From an uncultured Flavobacterium sp. (lineage in GTDB: Bacteria > Bacteroidota > Bacteroidia > Flavobacteriales > Flavobacteriaceae): a stretch of DNA of 64,000 bases. How positions within the stretch are numbered: position 1 is the stretch's first letter; the number at the start of each line of letters is the position of its first letter. A program made the position numbers and the translations under genes. Where the stretch lies: contig NZ_OX638201.1 of the NCBI RefSeq assembly GCF_951805225.1, positions 1,178,001 to 1,242,000 on the forward strand, given 5' to 3'. Below are positions 53,601 to 62,721 of this stretch, one piece after another. The notes under the pieces are model-generated. The model saw only the letters and a program-made list of their open reading frames with translations. It was not told where the DNA came from and made no database searches.

Positions 53601-53891
53601 TTATCTTCTCTTTGAAATTTTATTATTTGAAATAGCTCTTTGTCGGCTGCATTTAAAGCGATCTATTTCGACAGAACGTTTTGCCGAATGTTTGGTTTTG
53701 CAATTCTCTACACGTTTACGCCATAGTTTATAACTGCTAAATTTCAATTCTTTTTTCATTAAAGCCTTCACATCGGCTTCTGATAAATTAAACTGAAATT
53801 TTATAGCATCAAATGTAGTTCTGTCTTCCCAAGCCATTTCAATGATACGATCGAGTTCAAGTATAGAAAAGTTACTATTTTTTACATTCAT
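53601..53891 (-). CDS. DUF2805 (TIGR03643) family small protein
   Basis: Basic protein of 96 residues. LDRIIEMAWEDRTTFDAI, LSEADVKALMKKELKFSS and YKLWRKRVENCKTKHSAKR are the conserved blocks of the family, which is often next to photolyase genes. The fold looks like a helix-turn-helix-type DNA-binding protein, but function is not established. It lies 45 bases upstream of the photolyase start, probably first gene of the operon. Confidence 0.85.
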   Translation of the reverse strand: MNVKNSNFSILELDRIIEMAWEDRTTFDAIKFQFNLSEADVKALMKKELKFSSYKLWRKRVENCKTKHSAKRSVEIDRFKCSRQRAISNNKISKRR

Positions 53892-54080
53892 ATAAATGAG
53901 TTTTTTAGACTATTAAATGGAATAATTGTAAAGCTAAGATACTTAATTAAATTTATTTTGTTTAATCTTATTGTATAAAAGTTAAACAATAACTATCTTT
54001 AAGGTGTAAATCAGCTTTTTATTAAAGCTGATTGTAAATATTGAGAGATTAGACAGCGTTTTTAATTTAAAGATATTACA

Positions 54081-54764
54081 ATGGAAAAAGTACTGGTTAT
54101 TGGAGGAAGCAAAGGAATTGGCAGTGCAATAGTATTGCAGCAATTAGAAAATAAACAGGTTTACAACATCAGCAGAAATGCTCCTGATATTTCGCATCCT
54201 AATTTAATTCATTATAATGCAGATGTTTTAATTGATACACTTCCTGAAATTGAAAGTATCGATGCTCTTATTTATTGTCCAGGATCTATAAATTTAAAAC
54301 CTATTTTGAGTTTAAGTATTGATGATTTTCGAAATGATTTTGAAATCAATGTCATTGGCGCTGTAAAAGTGATACAGCATTATTTGCCGGCTTTAAAAAA
54401 AGGAATAAATCCGTCGATTATTCTTTTTAGTACAGTTGCCGTAAAACTCGGAATGCCTTATCATGCCAGTATTGCTGTAGCAAAAGGCGGAGTAGAAGGT
54501 CTTGTGAAATCGTTAGGCGCAGAACTGGCTCCCACAATTCGTATTAATGGAATTGCACCAACGATTACCGAAACTTCATTGTCAGCTTCTATTTTGCGAA
54601 ATGATCGTATGAAAGAAAATATGATCGAACGTCATCCGCTTAAGAATTATTTAAAACCTCAGGAAGTGGCGCAAATGGCAGATTATTTGATTTCTAAAGG
54701 CGCCGGATCAATCTCCGGACAAATTTTTCAAATGGATTATGGTTTGGTTAGTTTTAAAATGTAA
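54081..54764 (+). CDS. SDR-family protein with altered active site
   Basis: Short-chain dehydrogenase/reductase fold of 227 residues. The nucleotide motif GGSKGIGSA is at the N-terminus, with an NVIGAVKVIQ helix and FSTVAVKLGMPYHASIAVAKGG in place of the usual Ser-Tyr-Lys region. The Lys is present, but the residue four before it is Ile, so the canonical YxxxK tyrosine is missing. Relatives in photolyase clusters show the same kind of change. Divergent from the DUF2805-photolyase operon. Substrate unknown. Confidence 0.8.
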   Translation: MEKVLVIGGSKGIGSAIVLQQLENKQVYNISRNAPDISHPNLIHYNADVLIDTLPEIESIDALIYCPGSINLKPILSLSIDDFRNDFEINVIGAVKVIQHYLPALKKGINPSIILFSTVAVKLGMPYHASIAVAKGGVEGLVKSLGAELAPTIRINGIAPTITETSLSASILRNDRMKENMIERHPLKNYLKPQEVAQMADYLISKGAGSISGQIFQMDYGLVSFKM

Positions 54765-54766
54765 AC

Positions 54767-54850
54767 AACCCAATCCGCGTTTATCCGCGTCAAAATTAGA
54801 CGCTGATTTTACTGATTTGCTAAAGCGAAAACGCTGATAAAACGGATCTT
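54767..54850. repeat. Flavobacterial CCGCGTTTATCCGCG-type intergenic repeat
   Basis: AATCCGCGTTTATCCGCGT, later ACGCTGATAAAACGGAT in near inverse, with GACGCTGATTTTACTGATTT between. This resembles dispersed intergenic repeats of the group. Noncoding. Confidence 0.5.
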
Positions 54851-54942
54851 TATAATTGCTTTCTTAATTAAACTGTTAAGTAATTTTATAGATTTCCTCT
54901 TAACTTAATGACATTGCCCAACGGGTTATAAAAAATAAAAGC

Positions 54943-56361
54943 ATGAAAATTCTATTAACAGGCGTAACAGGATATATTGGTAAAAGGCTTTTGCCTTTAT
55001 TGCTGGATCAGGGACATGAAGTAATTTGTTGTGTGCGGGATAAAAAACGATTTTATTATCCTGAAAAAGCTTCAGTAAACATACAACTTATTGAAGTTGA
55101 CTTTTTAAATCAGGAAAGTGTAGAAAAAATCCCGAACGATATTGATGCGGCTTATTATCTAATTCATTCCATGTCTGCTGCGGATAATTATGATGAATTG
55201 GAAAGAATTTCAGCTAACAATTTCAAGGAAAAAATAAACAAAACAAATGCCAGACAAATTATTTATTTAAGCGGAATTGTCAATGATAAATCCTTATCTA
55301 AACATTTATCTTCGAGAAAAGCAGTAGAAGAAATTCTAAAAACCGGAAAAATTCCAACTACCACTTTAAGAGCGGGAATTATTGTAGGATCGGGAAGCGC
55401 TTCTTTTGAAATTATTCGGGATTTGATTCATAAACTCCCAGTAATGATTACTCCAAAATGGCTTAACACCAAATGTCAGCCTATTGCTATTACTGATGTT
55501 TTGGAATTTTTAATAAAAGCATTGCTAAATCCTAAAACTTATAATGAGAGTTTTGATATTGGCGGACCTGATATTCTGACTTACAAAGAAATGTTATTGA
55601 GATTTGCTGATGCTAAAAACCTCAAAAGATACATTTATACGCTTCCGGTAATGACGCCAAAATTATCATCGTATTGGTTGTATTTTATTACTTCTACTTC
55701 TTTTAAATTGGCTTCGGCATTAGTGAGCAGCATGAAAGTTGAAGTGGTTTGCAGGGATAATAGAATTAATGAATTGCTGGATGTAAAACCAATTAGTTAC
55801 AATCAGGCGTTGCAAAAGGCACTTGTAAAGATTGATGAAGATGCTGTAGCTTCGAGCTGGAAAGATTCACAAATTAGCGGACAGTTTAAAGGAAGTGTTT
55901 CTTATTATCTCAAGGTTCCCAAAAAGGATTGTTTTATTGATAGAAGAAAAAGAAAAATCATTGACCGTGATTCTACGATTGCCAAAATTTGGTCGATAGG
56001 CGGAGAAACGGGCTGGTATTATGGAGATTGGCTGTGGAGTTTACGTGGCTTTATTGATAAACTTTTTGGAGGAGTTGGCGCAAGACGAGGCAGAACAAAC
56101 AAACATGAAATTCATGCTGGCGATGCACTCGATTTTTGGCGTGTGGTTTATGCTAATAAGGAACAGGGAAAATTAATTTTGTATGCCGAGATGAAACTTC
56201 CCGGAGAGGCATGGCTCGAATTTAAAATTTTTAATGACACATTATATCAGGCGGCAACTTTTAGACCTAAAGGAATATTTGGTAAACTTTATTGGTATTC
56301 TGTGCTTCCTTTTCATGGTTTTATTTTTAAAGGAATGATAAATAAATTAGTTTTAAAATAG
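54943..56361 (+). CDS. NmrA-like/SDR protein with DUF2867 C-terminal domain
   Basis: A 472-residue two-domain protein. Residues 1-300 are an extended-SDR NAD(P)-binding domain (LLTGVTGYIGKRLLPLLL, YYLIHSMSAADNYDELER, TTLRAGIIVGSGSASFE). Residues about 320-472 are a DUF2867 domain (WSIGGETGWYYGDWLWSLRG, GDALDFWRV, LPGEAWLEFKI). This combination is common in bacteria, often beside cryptochrome or photolyase genes, but the reaction is unknown. Confidence 0.87.
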   Translation: MKILLTGVTGYIGKRLLPLLLDQGHEVICCVRDKKRFYYPEKASVNIQLIEVDFLNQESVEKIPNDIDAAYYLIHSMSAADNYDELERISANNFKEKINKTNARQIIYLSGIVNDKSLSKHLSSRKAVEEILKTGKIPTTTLRAGIIVGSGSASFEIIRDLIHKLPVMITPKWLNTKCQPIAITDVLEFLIKALLNPKTYNESFDIGGPDILTYKEMLLRFADAKNLKRYIYTLPVMTPKLSSYWLYFITSTSFKLASALVSSMKVEVVCRDNRINELLDVKPISYNQALQKALVKIDEDAVASSWKDSQISGQFKGSVSYYLKVPKKDCFIDRRKRKIIDRDSTIAKIWSIGGETGWYYGDWLWSLRGFIDKLFGGVGARRGRTNKHEIHAGDALDFWRVVYANKEQGKLILYAEMKLPGEAWLEFKIFNDTLYQAATFRPKGIFGKLYWYSVLPFHGFIFKGMINKLVLK

Positions 56362-56527
56362 GAGATAATCACAGTTTGTATGATATATCTTAACTCTTTT
56401 TTAATGTGCTATAATTAAAGTCTTTCAATTTTATTTTTGGAATATTTTTGTTAAAATTAATTTCAATTTTTATTTAGAATGAATAAAAATAAATTTATTT
56501 TTGGGCAAAATTTAACAACCAAAAGTA

Positions 56528-58870
56528 ATGAAGAAAAAAATTGTAATAAGTAGTTTTTTCTGCTTAGTTAGTAATTTTATATTTTCCCAAACCTCAGGTA
56601 TTTCAGGTACAGTTAAAACTGCAAACAGCAGTTCTGAAACGGTTAATATAAAAATTAAAGAAAATGCGGCAGCAACTGTAACAGACAGTCGTGGAGAGTA
56701 TATCTTAAAAAATCTCTCAGCCGGTAATAAAATAGTAATAATATCAGCTGTTGGTTTTGAAACACAGCAAATCGCCGTAGAACTTAAGGACAATGAAATT
56801 ACGCTGGTTCCTGAAGTTTTTTTAGTAGAAACAACAAACCAGCTTCAATCTGTAGAAGTTACCGGAAGAAAGAAATCATCGTATAAAAACGACAATACTT
56901 TTTCGGCAACTAAGTTAGAGATGAGAGTTATAGATGTGCCGCAAAGTATATCGTTTGTAACCAAAGAGCTGATTCAGGATCAACAGGCATTGCGCTTAAA
57001 AGATGTTGGGAAAAATGTCGCAGGTGTAAACGAATTTAGTACTTATGATGATATTACCATTCGAGGTTTTAGAAATAATGATAGTAACGGAAGGTTAATC
57101 AACGGTCTTCGAGGCGTAAACAGTTTTTGGACAAGTCCGCTACTTGTAAATATCGAAAGAGTAGAATACATAAAAGGACCGGCATCTGCTGTTTTTGCGA
57201 ATTCAAGTCCAGGTGGAACGATCAATATGATTACAAAAAAACCGTTGGATGAAGCAAGACAGGCGATTCAGTTTACAACAGGAAGTTTCAATACTTTTAG
57301 AACTTCTGCTGATTTTACCGGTCCTGTAAACGATGATAAAACGCTTTTGTACAGATTGAATTTAGGATATGAAAATGCAGATACTTACAGAGATCAAATC
57401 AGTAATAAATCGATTGTAATTGCACCTTCTGTTTCCTTTATTCCAAAAGAAGGAACTCGTTTTAATGCCGATTTAGTATATACTAATCTGGACACAAAAC
57501 TAGACAGAGGAAGAACTATTATTCAGGGAACTACTGATCTTTTTGCTACTCCAATTGGTTTTAATATTGCACAGCCAAATGATTATCTGAAAAGTAAAAC
57601 ATTAGCATTGACTTTGTCTTTCAGTCAGGTTATTAATGAGCATTTGACGTTTAATGCTTCTTATTTAAAAGTAAGATATGATGAAGAATTGAACGAACAC
57701 GGTTTCAACGGTTACATTACGCCTACAATGATTGCCATGTATTTTAATGATCGTAAAACGATTCAGCAGGGAAATAATCTTTCGACTTACTTTTCTTCAA
57801 AATTTAAAACGGGAGAATTGGAGCATCAGGCAGTTGCAGGATACGATTATATTAATGGAGAAATTAATAAGTATGAAAGAGATGCAGAGAACGAATCCGG
57901 GAATGTGAGTAATTTTGATTTATTAAATCCTACTTATTTAATACGACCAATTGAAACGTATAAGTTTACTGCATCAGAAAATGAAATAAGTGAATATTAT
58001 ACTAACGGATTCTATGTTCAGGACTTAATCAAATACAAAAAGATTCAGTTATTGTTAAGTTTAAGACAAGAGTTCTATACTTTTCCTGAAAATAAAGCTG
58101 CAGGAATTACAGATGGTAAAAAATCAGAAAAAGCATTATTACCAAAAGTTGGACTTACTTATAGTGTTGCTGATAATATCAATGTTTACGGAACTTATGC
58201 CACTGGATTTGAAGCTCAGGACGCTTCGATATTTGGCAGCGCAAATTCAGGAGGACCTTTTGATCCTATGACCAGTAATTTATATGAAGTAGGTTCTAAA
58301 GGAGAATTCTTTAACAAAAGGCTTTTTGTGGGAACTGCGGTATATCAAATTACAAAAAACAATATATTGGTAAGTGCCAACGATGCTTCAAATCCGGATT
58401 TGTTAGAACAAAGAGGGCAGGAGAGAGCAAGAGGTTTTGAAGTTGAAGCCACAGGAAGAATTGATAATAACTGGAGTGTGAATTTAAGTTATGCTTATAA
58501 CAATGCGATAATTACTAAGTCTACAAAAGATGATTCGGATAATAAAGTAGGACTTACAAAAGAAAATGCGCCAAAAAATATTAGCGGAAGCTGGATAAAA
58601 TACAGCTTTACCGAAGGAAAAATAAAAGGATTAGGTCTTGCAATTGGTCACAGTCAGGTTTCTAAAAGAGAAACATTTGTACGCACGCTGCAACTGCCTT
58701 CTTATGTAGTTTTTAATGCTGCAACTTATTATAAAGTAGATCGTTTTACAATTGGAGTTAATTTCAATAATATTTTTGATAAGAAATATTTAGTTGGCGG
58801 TTATAATTATCAGCGAAATTTTACCGGAGCACCAAGTAATTTCCTTGTGAATGTTGGTTATACATTCTAA
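56528..58870 (+). CDS. TonB-dependent siderophore receptor
   Basis: Outer-membrane iron-siderophore importer of 780 residues. Signal peptide (ending FIFSQ), a short carboxypeptidase-regulatory-like domain (about 22-100), a plug (about 115-235, VPQSISFVTKELIQDQQALRL and GPASAVFANSSPGGTINMIT) and a 22-stranded barrel ending FLVNVGYTF. The plug signature is that of FhuA/FecA-type siderophore receptors, not SusC. It is followed after 16 bases by a PepSY membrane protein, a usual partner that releases iron by reduction. Iron control is likely, but no convincing Fur box was confirmed. Confidence 0.9.
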   Translation: MKKKIVISSFFCLVSNFIFSQTSGISGTVKTANSSSETVNIKIKENAAATVTDSRGEYILKNLSAGNKIVIISAVGFETQQIAVELKDNEITLVPEVFLVETTNQLQSVEVTGRKKSSYKNDNTFSATKLEMRVIDVPQSISFVTKELIQDQQALRLKDVGKNVAGVNEFSTYDDITIRGFRNNDSNGRLINGLRGVNSFWTSPLLVNIERVEYIKGPASAVFANSSPGGTINMITKKPLDEARQAIQFTTGSFNTFRTSADFTGPVNDDKTLLYRLNLGYENADTYRDQISNKSIVIAPSVSFIPKEGTRFNADLVYTNLDTKLDRGRTIIQGTTDLFATPIGFNIAQPNDYLKSKTLALTLSFSQVINEHLTFNASYLKVRYDEELNEHGFNGYITPTMIAMYFNDRKTIQQGNNLSTYFSSKFKTGELEHQAVAGYDYINGEINKYERDAENESGNVSNFDLLNPTYLIRPIETYKFTASENEISEYYTNGFYVQDLIKYKKIQLLLSLRQEFYTFPENKAAGITDGKKSEKALLPKVGLTYSVADNINVYGTYATGFEAQDASIFGSANSGGPFDPMTSNLYEVGSKGEFFNKRLFVGTAVYQITKNNILVSANDASNPDLLEQRGQERARGFEVEATGRIDNNWSVNLSYAYNNAIITKSTKDDSDNKVGLTKENAPKNISGSWIKYSFTEGKIKGLGLAIGHSQVSKRETFVRTLQLPSYVVFNAATYYKVDRFTIGVNFNNIFDKKYLVGGYNYQRNFTGAPSNFLVNVGYTF

Positions 58871-58886
58871 TTTTTACAAGTATTAG

Positions 58887-60026
58887 ATGAGAAAAACTTT
58901 AAATAAAATACATTTATGGCTCGGACTTGTGTCCGGGCTTGTTGTATTTATAAGCATGTTGGCGGCCAGTATTTTTGTCTGGGACGCAGAATTAACTTCT
59001 TGGTACCATAAAGACAAAGTTTTTGTGCCTGAAGTCAAGACTAATGTTGTACCACTGGACAGTCTTACTGCTGTTATAAAACAAAAACATCCGTTTTCAG
59101 ATTATGCTATAATTGACAAGAACCCAGAAAAAAGTTATGTTTTTACCAGTTATAAAGAGAATACAAAACCGCATTGGACCGCATTTTCAGATTATGAAAA
59201 TTACAGTAATATCTATATCGATCAATATACAGGTAAAGAATTAGGAGAAGTTGATTTAAGATACGATTGGATCTTTAATCTTAGAATATTGCATCAAAAT
59301 TTGTTGCTGACTTATGAAATTGGTCATTATATCGTTGGGTTTTCGACCTTGATTATTTTTATGCTGATTTTAACCGGAATCTATTTATGGTGGCCCAAAA
59401 ATAAAGCGGCATTAAAACAAAGGGTTTGGTTTAGATGGAAAAACACCACAAAATGGAAACGCAAAAACTACGATATCCATAATATTGGCGGTATTTATAC
59501 CTTTATCTTTATCTTGATTTTTGCTATTACAGGCTTGGTCTGGACGTTTGACTGGTGGACGAACGGAATCTACAAAATCTTAGGAAATGATCCTGAAAAG
59601 GTTTGGAACAAAGCTCCGGAAATTTCGAAAGAAAGCAGTGCAAAAACCTTAAATCCGTTAGAATATATTGTAAAAGACACAAAAGAAAAAATCCCAAATT
59701 GGATTTCTATAGGTCTTTCATTACCTGAAAAAATCTCTAAAGAAGCAGTTCCTATTACCACTTTTGTAAAGCATGAAGGAAATTCCGGTTGGGATGAATC
59801 TGACAGTTATACTTATAATAGTCACTCGGCTCAGAATTATTATAAAGTAACACATAACGATAAAACACTTGGAGCAAAATGGCGAAACAGTAATTACGCC
59901 ATTCATACAGGCAGTATTTATGGTTTACCAACCAAAATATTAGCTTCGTTTATTGCGTTGTTTTGTGCATTGCTTCCTGTAAGCGGTTTTTTGATTTGGT
60001 GGGGAAGAAACAAAAAGAAAAAATAG
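58887..60026 (+). CDS. PepSY-associated membrane protein (siderophore reductase-like)
   Basis: Inner-membrane protein of 379 residues with four membrane helices at about 12-34, 145-170, 200-225 and 345-370, and a large periplasmic PepSY part between the first two. Landmarks are IHLWLGLVSGLVVFISMLAA at the start, LTGIYLWWPKN, NIGGIYTFIFILIFAITGLV and SGFLIWWGRNKKKK at the end. His residues in helices (HLWLG, IHNIG) could hold haem, as in FhuF/FoxB-like reductases. Operon with the siderophore receptor; probably reduces ferric siderophore in the periplasm. Confidence 0.87.
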   Translation: MRKTLNKIHLWLGLVSGLVVFISMLAASIFVWDAELTSWYHKDKVFVPEVKTNVVPLDSLTAVIKQKHPFSDYAIIDKNPEKSYVFTSYKENTKPHWTAFSDYENYSNIYIDQYTGKELGEVDLRYDWIFNLRILHQNLLLTYEIGHYIVGFSTLIIFMLILTGIYLWWPKNKAALKQRVWFRWKNTTKWKRKNYDIHNIGGIYTFIFILIFAITGLVWTFDWWTNGIYKILGNDPEKVWNKAPEISKESSAKTLNPLEYIVKDTKEKIPNWISIGLSLPEKISKEAVPITTFVKHEGNSGWDESDSYTYNSHSAQNYYKVTHNDKTLGAKWRNSNYAIHTGSIYGLPTKILASFIALFCALLPVSGFLIWWGRNKKKK

Positions 60027-60101
60027 ATTAAATTTCCAGTTTATTTTATTGAATTTTAAATGATTAGATGTTTTTGCATTTCTTTTAAAATAAAAAAACT
60101 C

Positions 60102-60141
60102 ACAATTAAATTGCGCACAATTTAATTGTTCGTTATATTTG
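60102..60141 (+). promoter_or_regulatory. Promoter with tandem OhrR boxes
   Basis: Two boxes, ACAATTAAATTG (60102-60113) and ACAATTTAATTGT (60117-60129), of the TACAATTnAATTGTA type bound by OhrR. TTG at 60111-60113, 20 bases, then TATATTTG at 60134-60141 gives the promoter, so bound repressor would cover it. Confidence 0.8.
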
Positions 60142-60203
60142 TGCTGTTGTTTTGATTCAAACAATTTTAATATTAGAATTTTTAATTTATAAAATAAGAA
60201 AGA

Positions 60204-60836
60204 ATGTCGTTAATAGAAGATTTAAACTGGAGACATGCCGTAAAAGCATATGACTCAACAAAAAAAGTATCAGGAGAAGATTTAGATAAAATTTTAGAAG
60301 TTGCCAGATTAGCTCCAACTTCATCTGGTTTACAGCCTTTTCGTGTGATTGTGGTAGAAAATCAGGAATTGAAAGAGAAGATGGTTAAAGGTGCATTAAA
60401 TCCGGAAGTTATGAGAGATTGTTCTCATGTATTGGTTTTTGCTGCATGGGAGAGTTACTCTAATGAGAAAATCGATAAAGTTTATGATCATCACACTGAT
60501 GTAAGAGAGTTACCAAGAGGTCGTTTCAATAGTTACACAGATCAGATTAAGCAAATCTACGGAGCCCAAACTCCTGAGCAGCATTTTGCACACACAGCAA
60601 GACAATCTTATATCGCATTAGGTTTGGCAATGGCTCAGGCAGCTGAACTTAAGATTGATTCTACTCCGGCTGAAGGATTTAGCAATGAAGTAGTAGATGA
60701 GATTTTGAATCTAAAAGAATTAGGTTTAAAAAGTGTTACACTTTTATATTTGGGTTATAGAGACACCGAAAATGACTGGCTTTCTAAAATGAAGAAAGTA
60801 AGAATTCCTATGGAGGAATTTATCATCAGAAAATAG
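60204..60836 (+). CDS. NAD(P)H-dependent nitroreductase family oxidoreductase
   Basis: FMN-dependent reductase of 210 residues, with the nitroreductase fold from RHAVKAYDSTKKVS through RLAPTSSGLQPFRVIVV and a C-terminal VTLLYLGYRDTENDW. It reduces quinones or nitro compounds, often as part of oxidative-stress defence. First gene of a three-gene unit with ohrR and ohr, under the double OhrR box, so probably induced by organic peroxide. Confidence 0.9.
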   Translation: MSLIEDLNWRHAVKAYDSTKKVSGEDLDKILEVARLAPTSSGLQPFRVIVVENQELKEKMVKGALNPEVMRDCSHVLVFAAWESYSNEKIDKVYDHHTDVRELPRGRFNSYTDQIKQIYGAQTPEQHFAHTARQSYIALGLAMAQAAELKIDSTPAEGFSNEVVDEILNLKELGLKSVTLLYLGYRDTENDWLSKMKKVRIPMEEFIIRK

Positions 60837-60865
60837 TTTTTTACTTTACTTTTTGTCAATAGATT

Positions 60866-61300
60866 ATGGAAGATAACCATCCGCTGCAATTGGGAAACCA
60901 ACTTTGTTTTCCGCTTTACGTTATTTCAAAAGAAGTTATCGGTTTGTACCGACCATTTCTTGATGAACTTGATATTACCTACCCGCAATATCTTGCGATG
61001 ATGGTACTTTGGGAGAAAGATGGATTGACTGTAAATCAGATTGGCGAAAAACTGTTTCTTGACAGCGGTACGTTAACACCGTTATTGAAAAGACTTGAAG
61101 TCAAAGGTTTTATCATCAGAAAAAGAAAAAAAGAAGATGAAAGAGTCGTTGAAGTTTTTTTAGCTGATAAGGGAAGAAATTTGCAGCAAAAAGCGTGTGA
61201 AATTCCCTTAAAAATGCAGGAAAAACTAAATTTAACAACAGAAGATTTATTAGAACTCAAAGAAACTGTTCAGAAAATTTTAAATAAAATTCAAAAATAA
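60866..61300 (+). CDS. ohrR: OhrR-type MarR-family peroxide sensor
   Basis: Winged-helix repressor of 144 residues. Cys14 in NQLCFPLY is at the position of the reactive peroxide-sensing cysteine of OhrR. The MarR winged-helix (about 50-115) shows LTVNQIGEKLFLDSGTLTPL and the wing KKEDERVVEVFL. Only one base separates it from ohr, and boxes for it lie in the operon promoter, so autoregulation is expected. Oxidation by organic hydroperoxide would release it. Confidence 0.92.
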   Translation: MEDNHPLQLGNQLCFPLYVISKEVIGLYRPFLDELDITYPQYLAMMVLWEKDGLTVNQIGEKLFLDSGTLTPLLKRLEVKGFIIRKRKKEDERVVEVFLADKGRNLQQKACEIPLKMQEKLNLTTEDLLELKETVQKILNKIQK

Positions 61301-61301
61301 A

Positions 61302-61724
61302 ATGAAAACATTATATACAACAAGTGTTACTGCAAAAGGCGGAAGAAACGGACAGGTAAAAAGCGAAAACGGAATTTTGAACCTTGAAGTAAGAATGCCG
61401 AAAGCTTTAGGCGGAGCAAATGATGATTTTACCAATCCGGAAATGCTTTTCGCAGCAGGATATGCAGCGTGCTTTGATAGTGCATTAAATTTGATCATTA
61501 GTAAATCTAAAATTCAAACCGGTGAAACTTCGGTAGCTGCAAAAGTAAGCATCGGGCAAAATGAAGATGGTGGTTTTGGTCTTGCAGCAGAACTCGATGT
61601 GAATATTCCAGGAGTTTCTATTGAAGAAGCTCAGGAATTAACAGAAAAAGCGCATCAAATTTGTCCTTATTCAAATGCGACAAGATCCAATATTGAAGTT
61701 AAGCTTTCGGTGACCAATAACTAA
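61302..61724 (+). CDS. ohr: Organic hydroperoxide resistance protein
   Basis: Thiol peroxidase of the Ohr/OsmC fold, 140 residues, which reduces organic hydroperoxides. Both catalytic cysteines are present: Cys57 in AAGYAACFDSAL and Cys121 in QICPYSNATR. The length is typical. It follows ohrR immediately and is closed by a good terminator. Confidence 0.95.
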   Translation: MKTLYTTSVTAKGGRNGQVKSENGILNLEVRMPKALGGANDDFTNPEMLFAAGYAACFDSALNLIISKSKIQTGETSVAAKVSIGQNEDGGFGLAAELDVNIPGVSIEEAQELTEKAHQICPYSNATRSNIEVKLSVTNN

Positions 61725-61746
61725 GATTAATTTCTTCAAATTATAT

Positions 61747-61778
61747 AAAATCTGCTTCTTTTGATGCAGATTTTTTTA
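61747..61778 (+). terminator. Terminator of the ohr operon
   Basis: Stem AAAATCTGC / GCAGATTTT with a 10-base loop and seven or more T. Confidence 0.8.
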
Positions 61779-61848
61779 TGTTTTATTTTAAAAGCGACTT
61801 TAAGACCTGTTTATGTGACATTTTTTTTAGCATTCTCATTCAAAAAGC

Positions 61849-61856
61849 TAAATTTG
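61849..61856 (+). promoter_or_regulatory. -7 element of HdeD-like gene
   Basis: TAAATTTG, an exact TAnnTTTG match, 41 bases upstream of the start. No clear -33 TTG. Confidence 0.4.
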
Positions 61857-61897
61857 CAAGTAAAAAATAATAGGTTAAATTTTAAAGAAATCATTCA

Positions 61898-62590
61898 ATG
61901 AAACTTGAAATGGCAGAAAAAAGTAAGGTTCAAAGCATTCCTAAATTTATGATTGAAAAGCTTCGTTTTAATTCTATATTTTTCATCAGCGGTTTGCTAT
62001 TTAACATTACATGGTGTATCTCATTATTAATTACGCATTCTATAGAGTTTTACATCATTGGGTTTTCTGCTTTTTTACTGATTATAAATGGTGGTTGCGA
62101 GATTTTTTTCGCTCTTGCCAATAAAAGAAAATTAGAGGCATGGGGATTATTCATACAGTCTGGAATACTTACAATAATTACTGGAATTTTAATTTTATTT
62201 GATCTTGTAAATATTCTAAATGTAAATGAAGTTTTTTTATCTTACTTTTTTATAGCTGGTTTCTTTAATCTTATCCTGGCAGGTTCACTGGCGCAATACG
62301 GAATGATAGATTGGAGCCGTTTTAGGAATTTAAACTGGGTTGTAATTTTAGTATCGGCATCAGCCTTATTAATGTTGGTAAGTGATTGGGGAAATACAGA
62401 TATACTGCTTGGTATTACTTCTGTTTTGTTTGGATGCGGAAGAATGATTTTAACGGCTAATTTTTCAGAATTAAACACTTTTCCGGACAAAGTAAGCAGA
62501 GAGGTTTATCAAAAAATTGATGGAGTGAAAGTAGAATATTTTGAAGCTTTGGAGAAGAACTGGGATGCTGACAGTAATCTATTTCTTTAG
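61898..62590 (+). CDS. Multi-pass membrane protein, HdeD/DUF308-like
   Basis: Inner-membrane protein of 230 residues with about six hydrophobic helices in three hairpin pairs, as in the HdeD/DUF308 family. The first pair is FFISGLLFNITWCISLLI / FYIIGFSAFLLIINGGC, and the last ends at GITSVLFGCGRMIL. The C-terminal ~40 residues are soluble. Possibly linked to envelope or acid stress as HdeD is in enterics; this is by analogy only. It has its own -7 element. Confidence 0.7.
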   Translation: MKLEMAEKSKVQSIPKFMIEKLRFNSIFFISGLLFNITWCISLLITHSIEFYIIGFSAFLLIINGGCEIFFALANKRKLEAWGLFIQSGILTIITGILILFDLVNILNVNEVFLSYFFIAGFFNLILAGSLAQYGMIDWSRFRNLNWVVILVSASALLMLVSDWGNTDILLGITSVLFGCGRMILTANFSELNTFPDKVSREVYQKIDGVKVEYFEALEKNWDADSNLFL

Positions 62591-62659
62591 GGATGATTCT
62601 TAGTATTTTTAAGAATTTTATAAGATTACGACAGATTAAATAGCAACAATTAGGTATAA

Positions 62660-62695
62660 AAAAATCCCATTTCGTTAGAAATGGGATTTTTTGTG
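62660..62695. terminator. Bidirectional terminator
   Basis: Stem AAAAATCCCATTTC / GAAATGGGATTTTT with a 4-base loop, between convergent genes. Core stem identical to the terminator at 2013-2050. Confidence 0.85.
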
Positions 62696-62721
62696 TCTGT
62701 TAATGAATAATTTACAAACGT

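Noticed and set aside
56471..56503. Possible Fur box and TATTTTTG -7 elements before the siderophore receptor
   Set aside because: The dyad (TATTTAGAATGAATAAAAAT) is weak, and several TAnnTTTG matches arise from A/T richness alone; iron control is likely but no site can be fixed.
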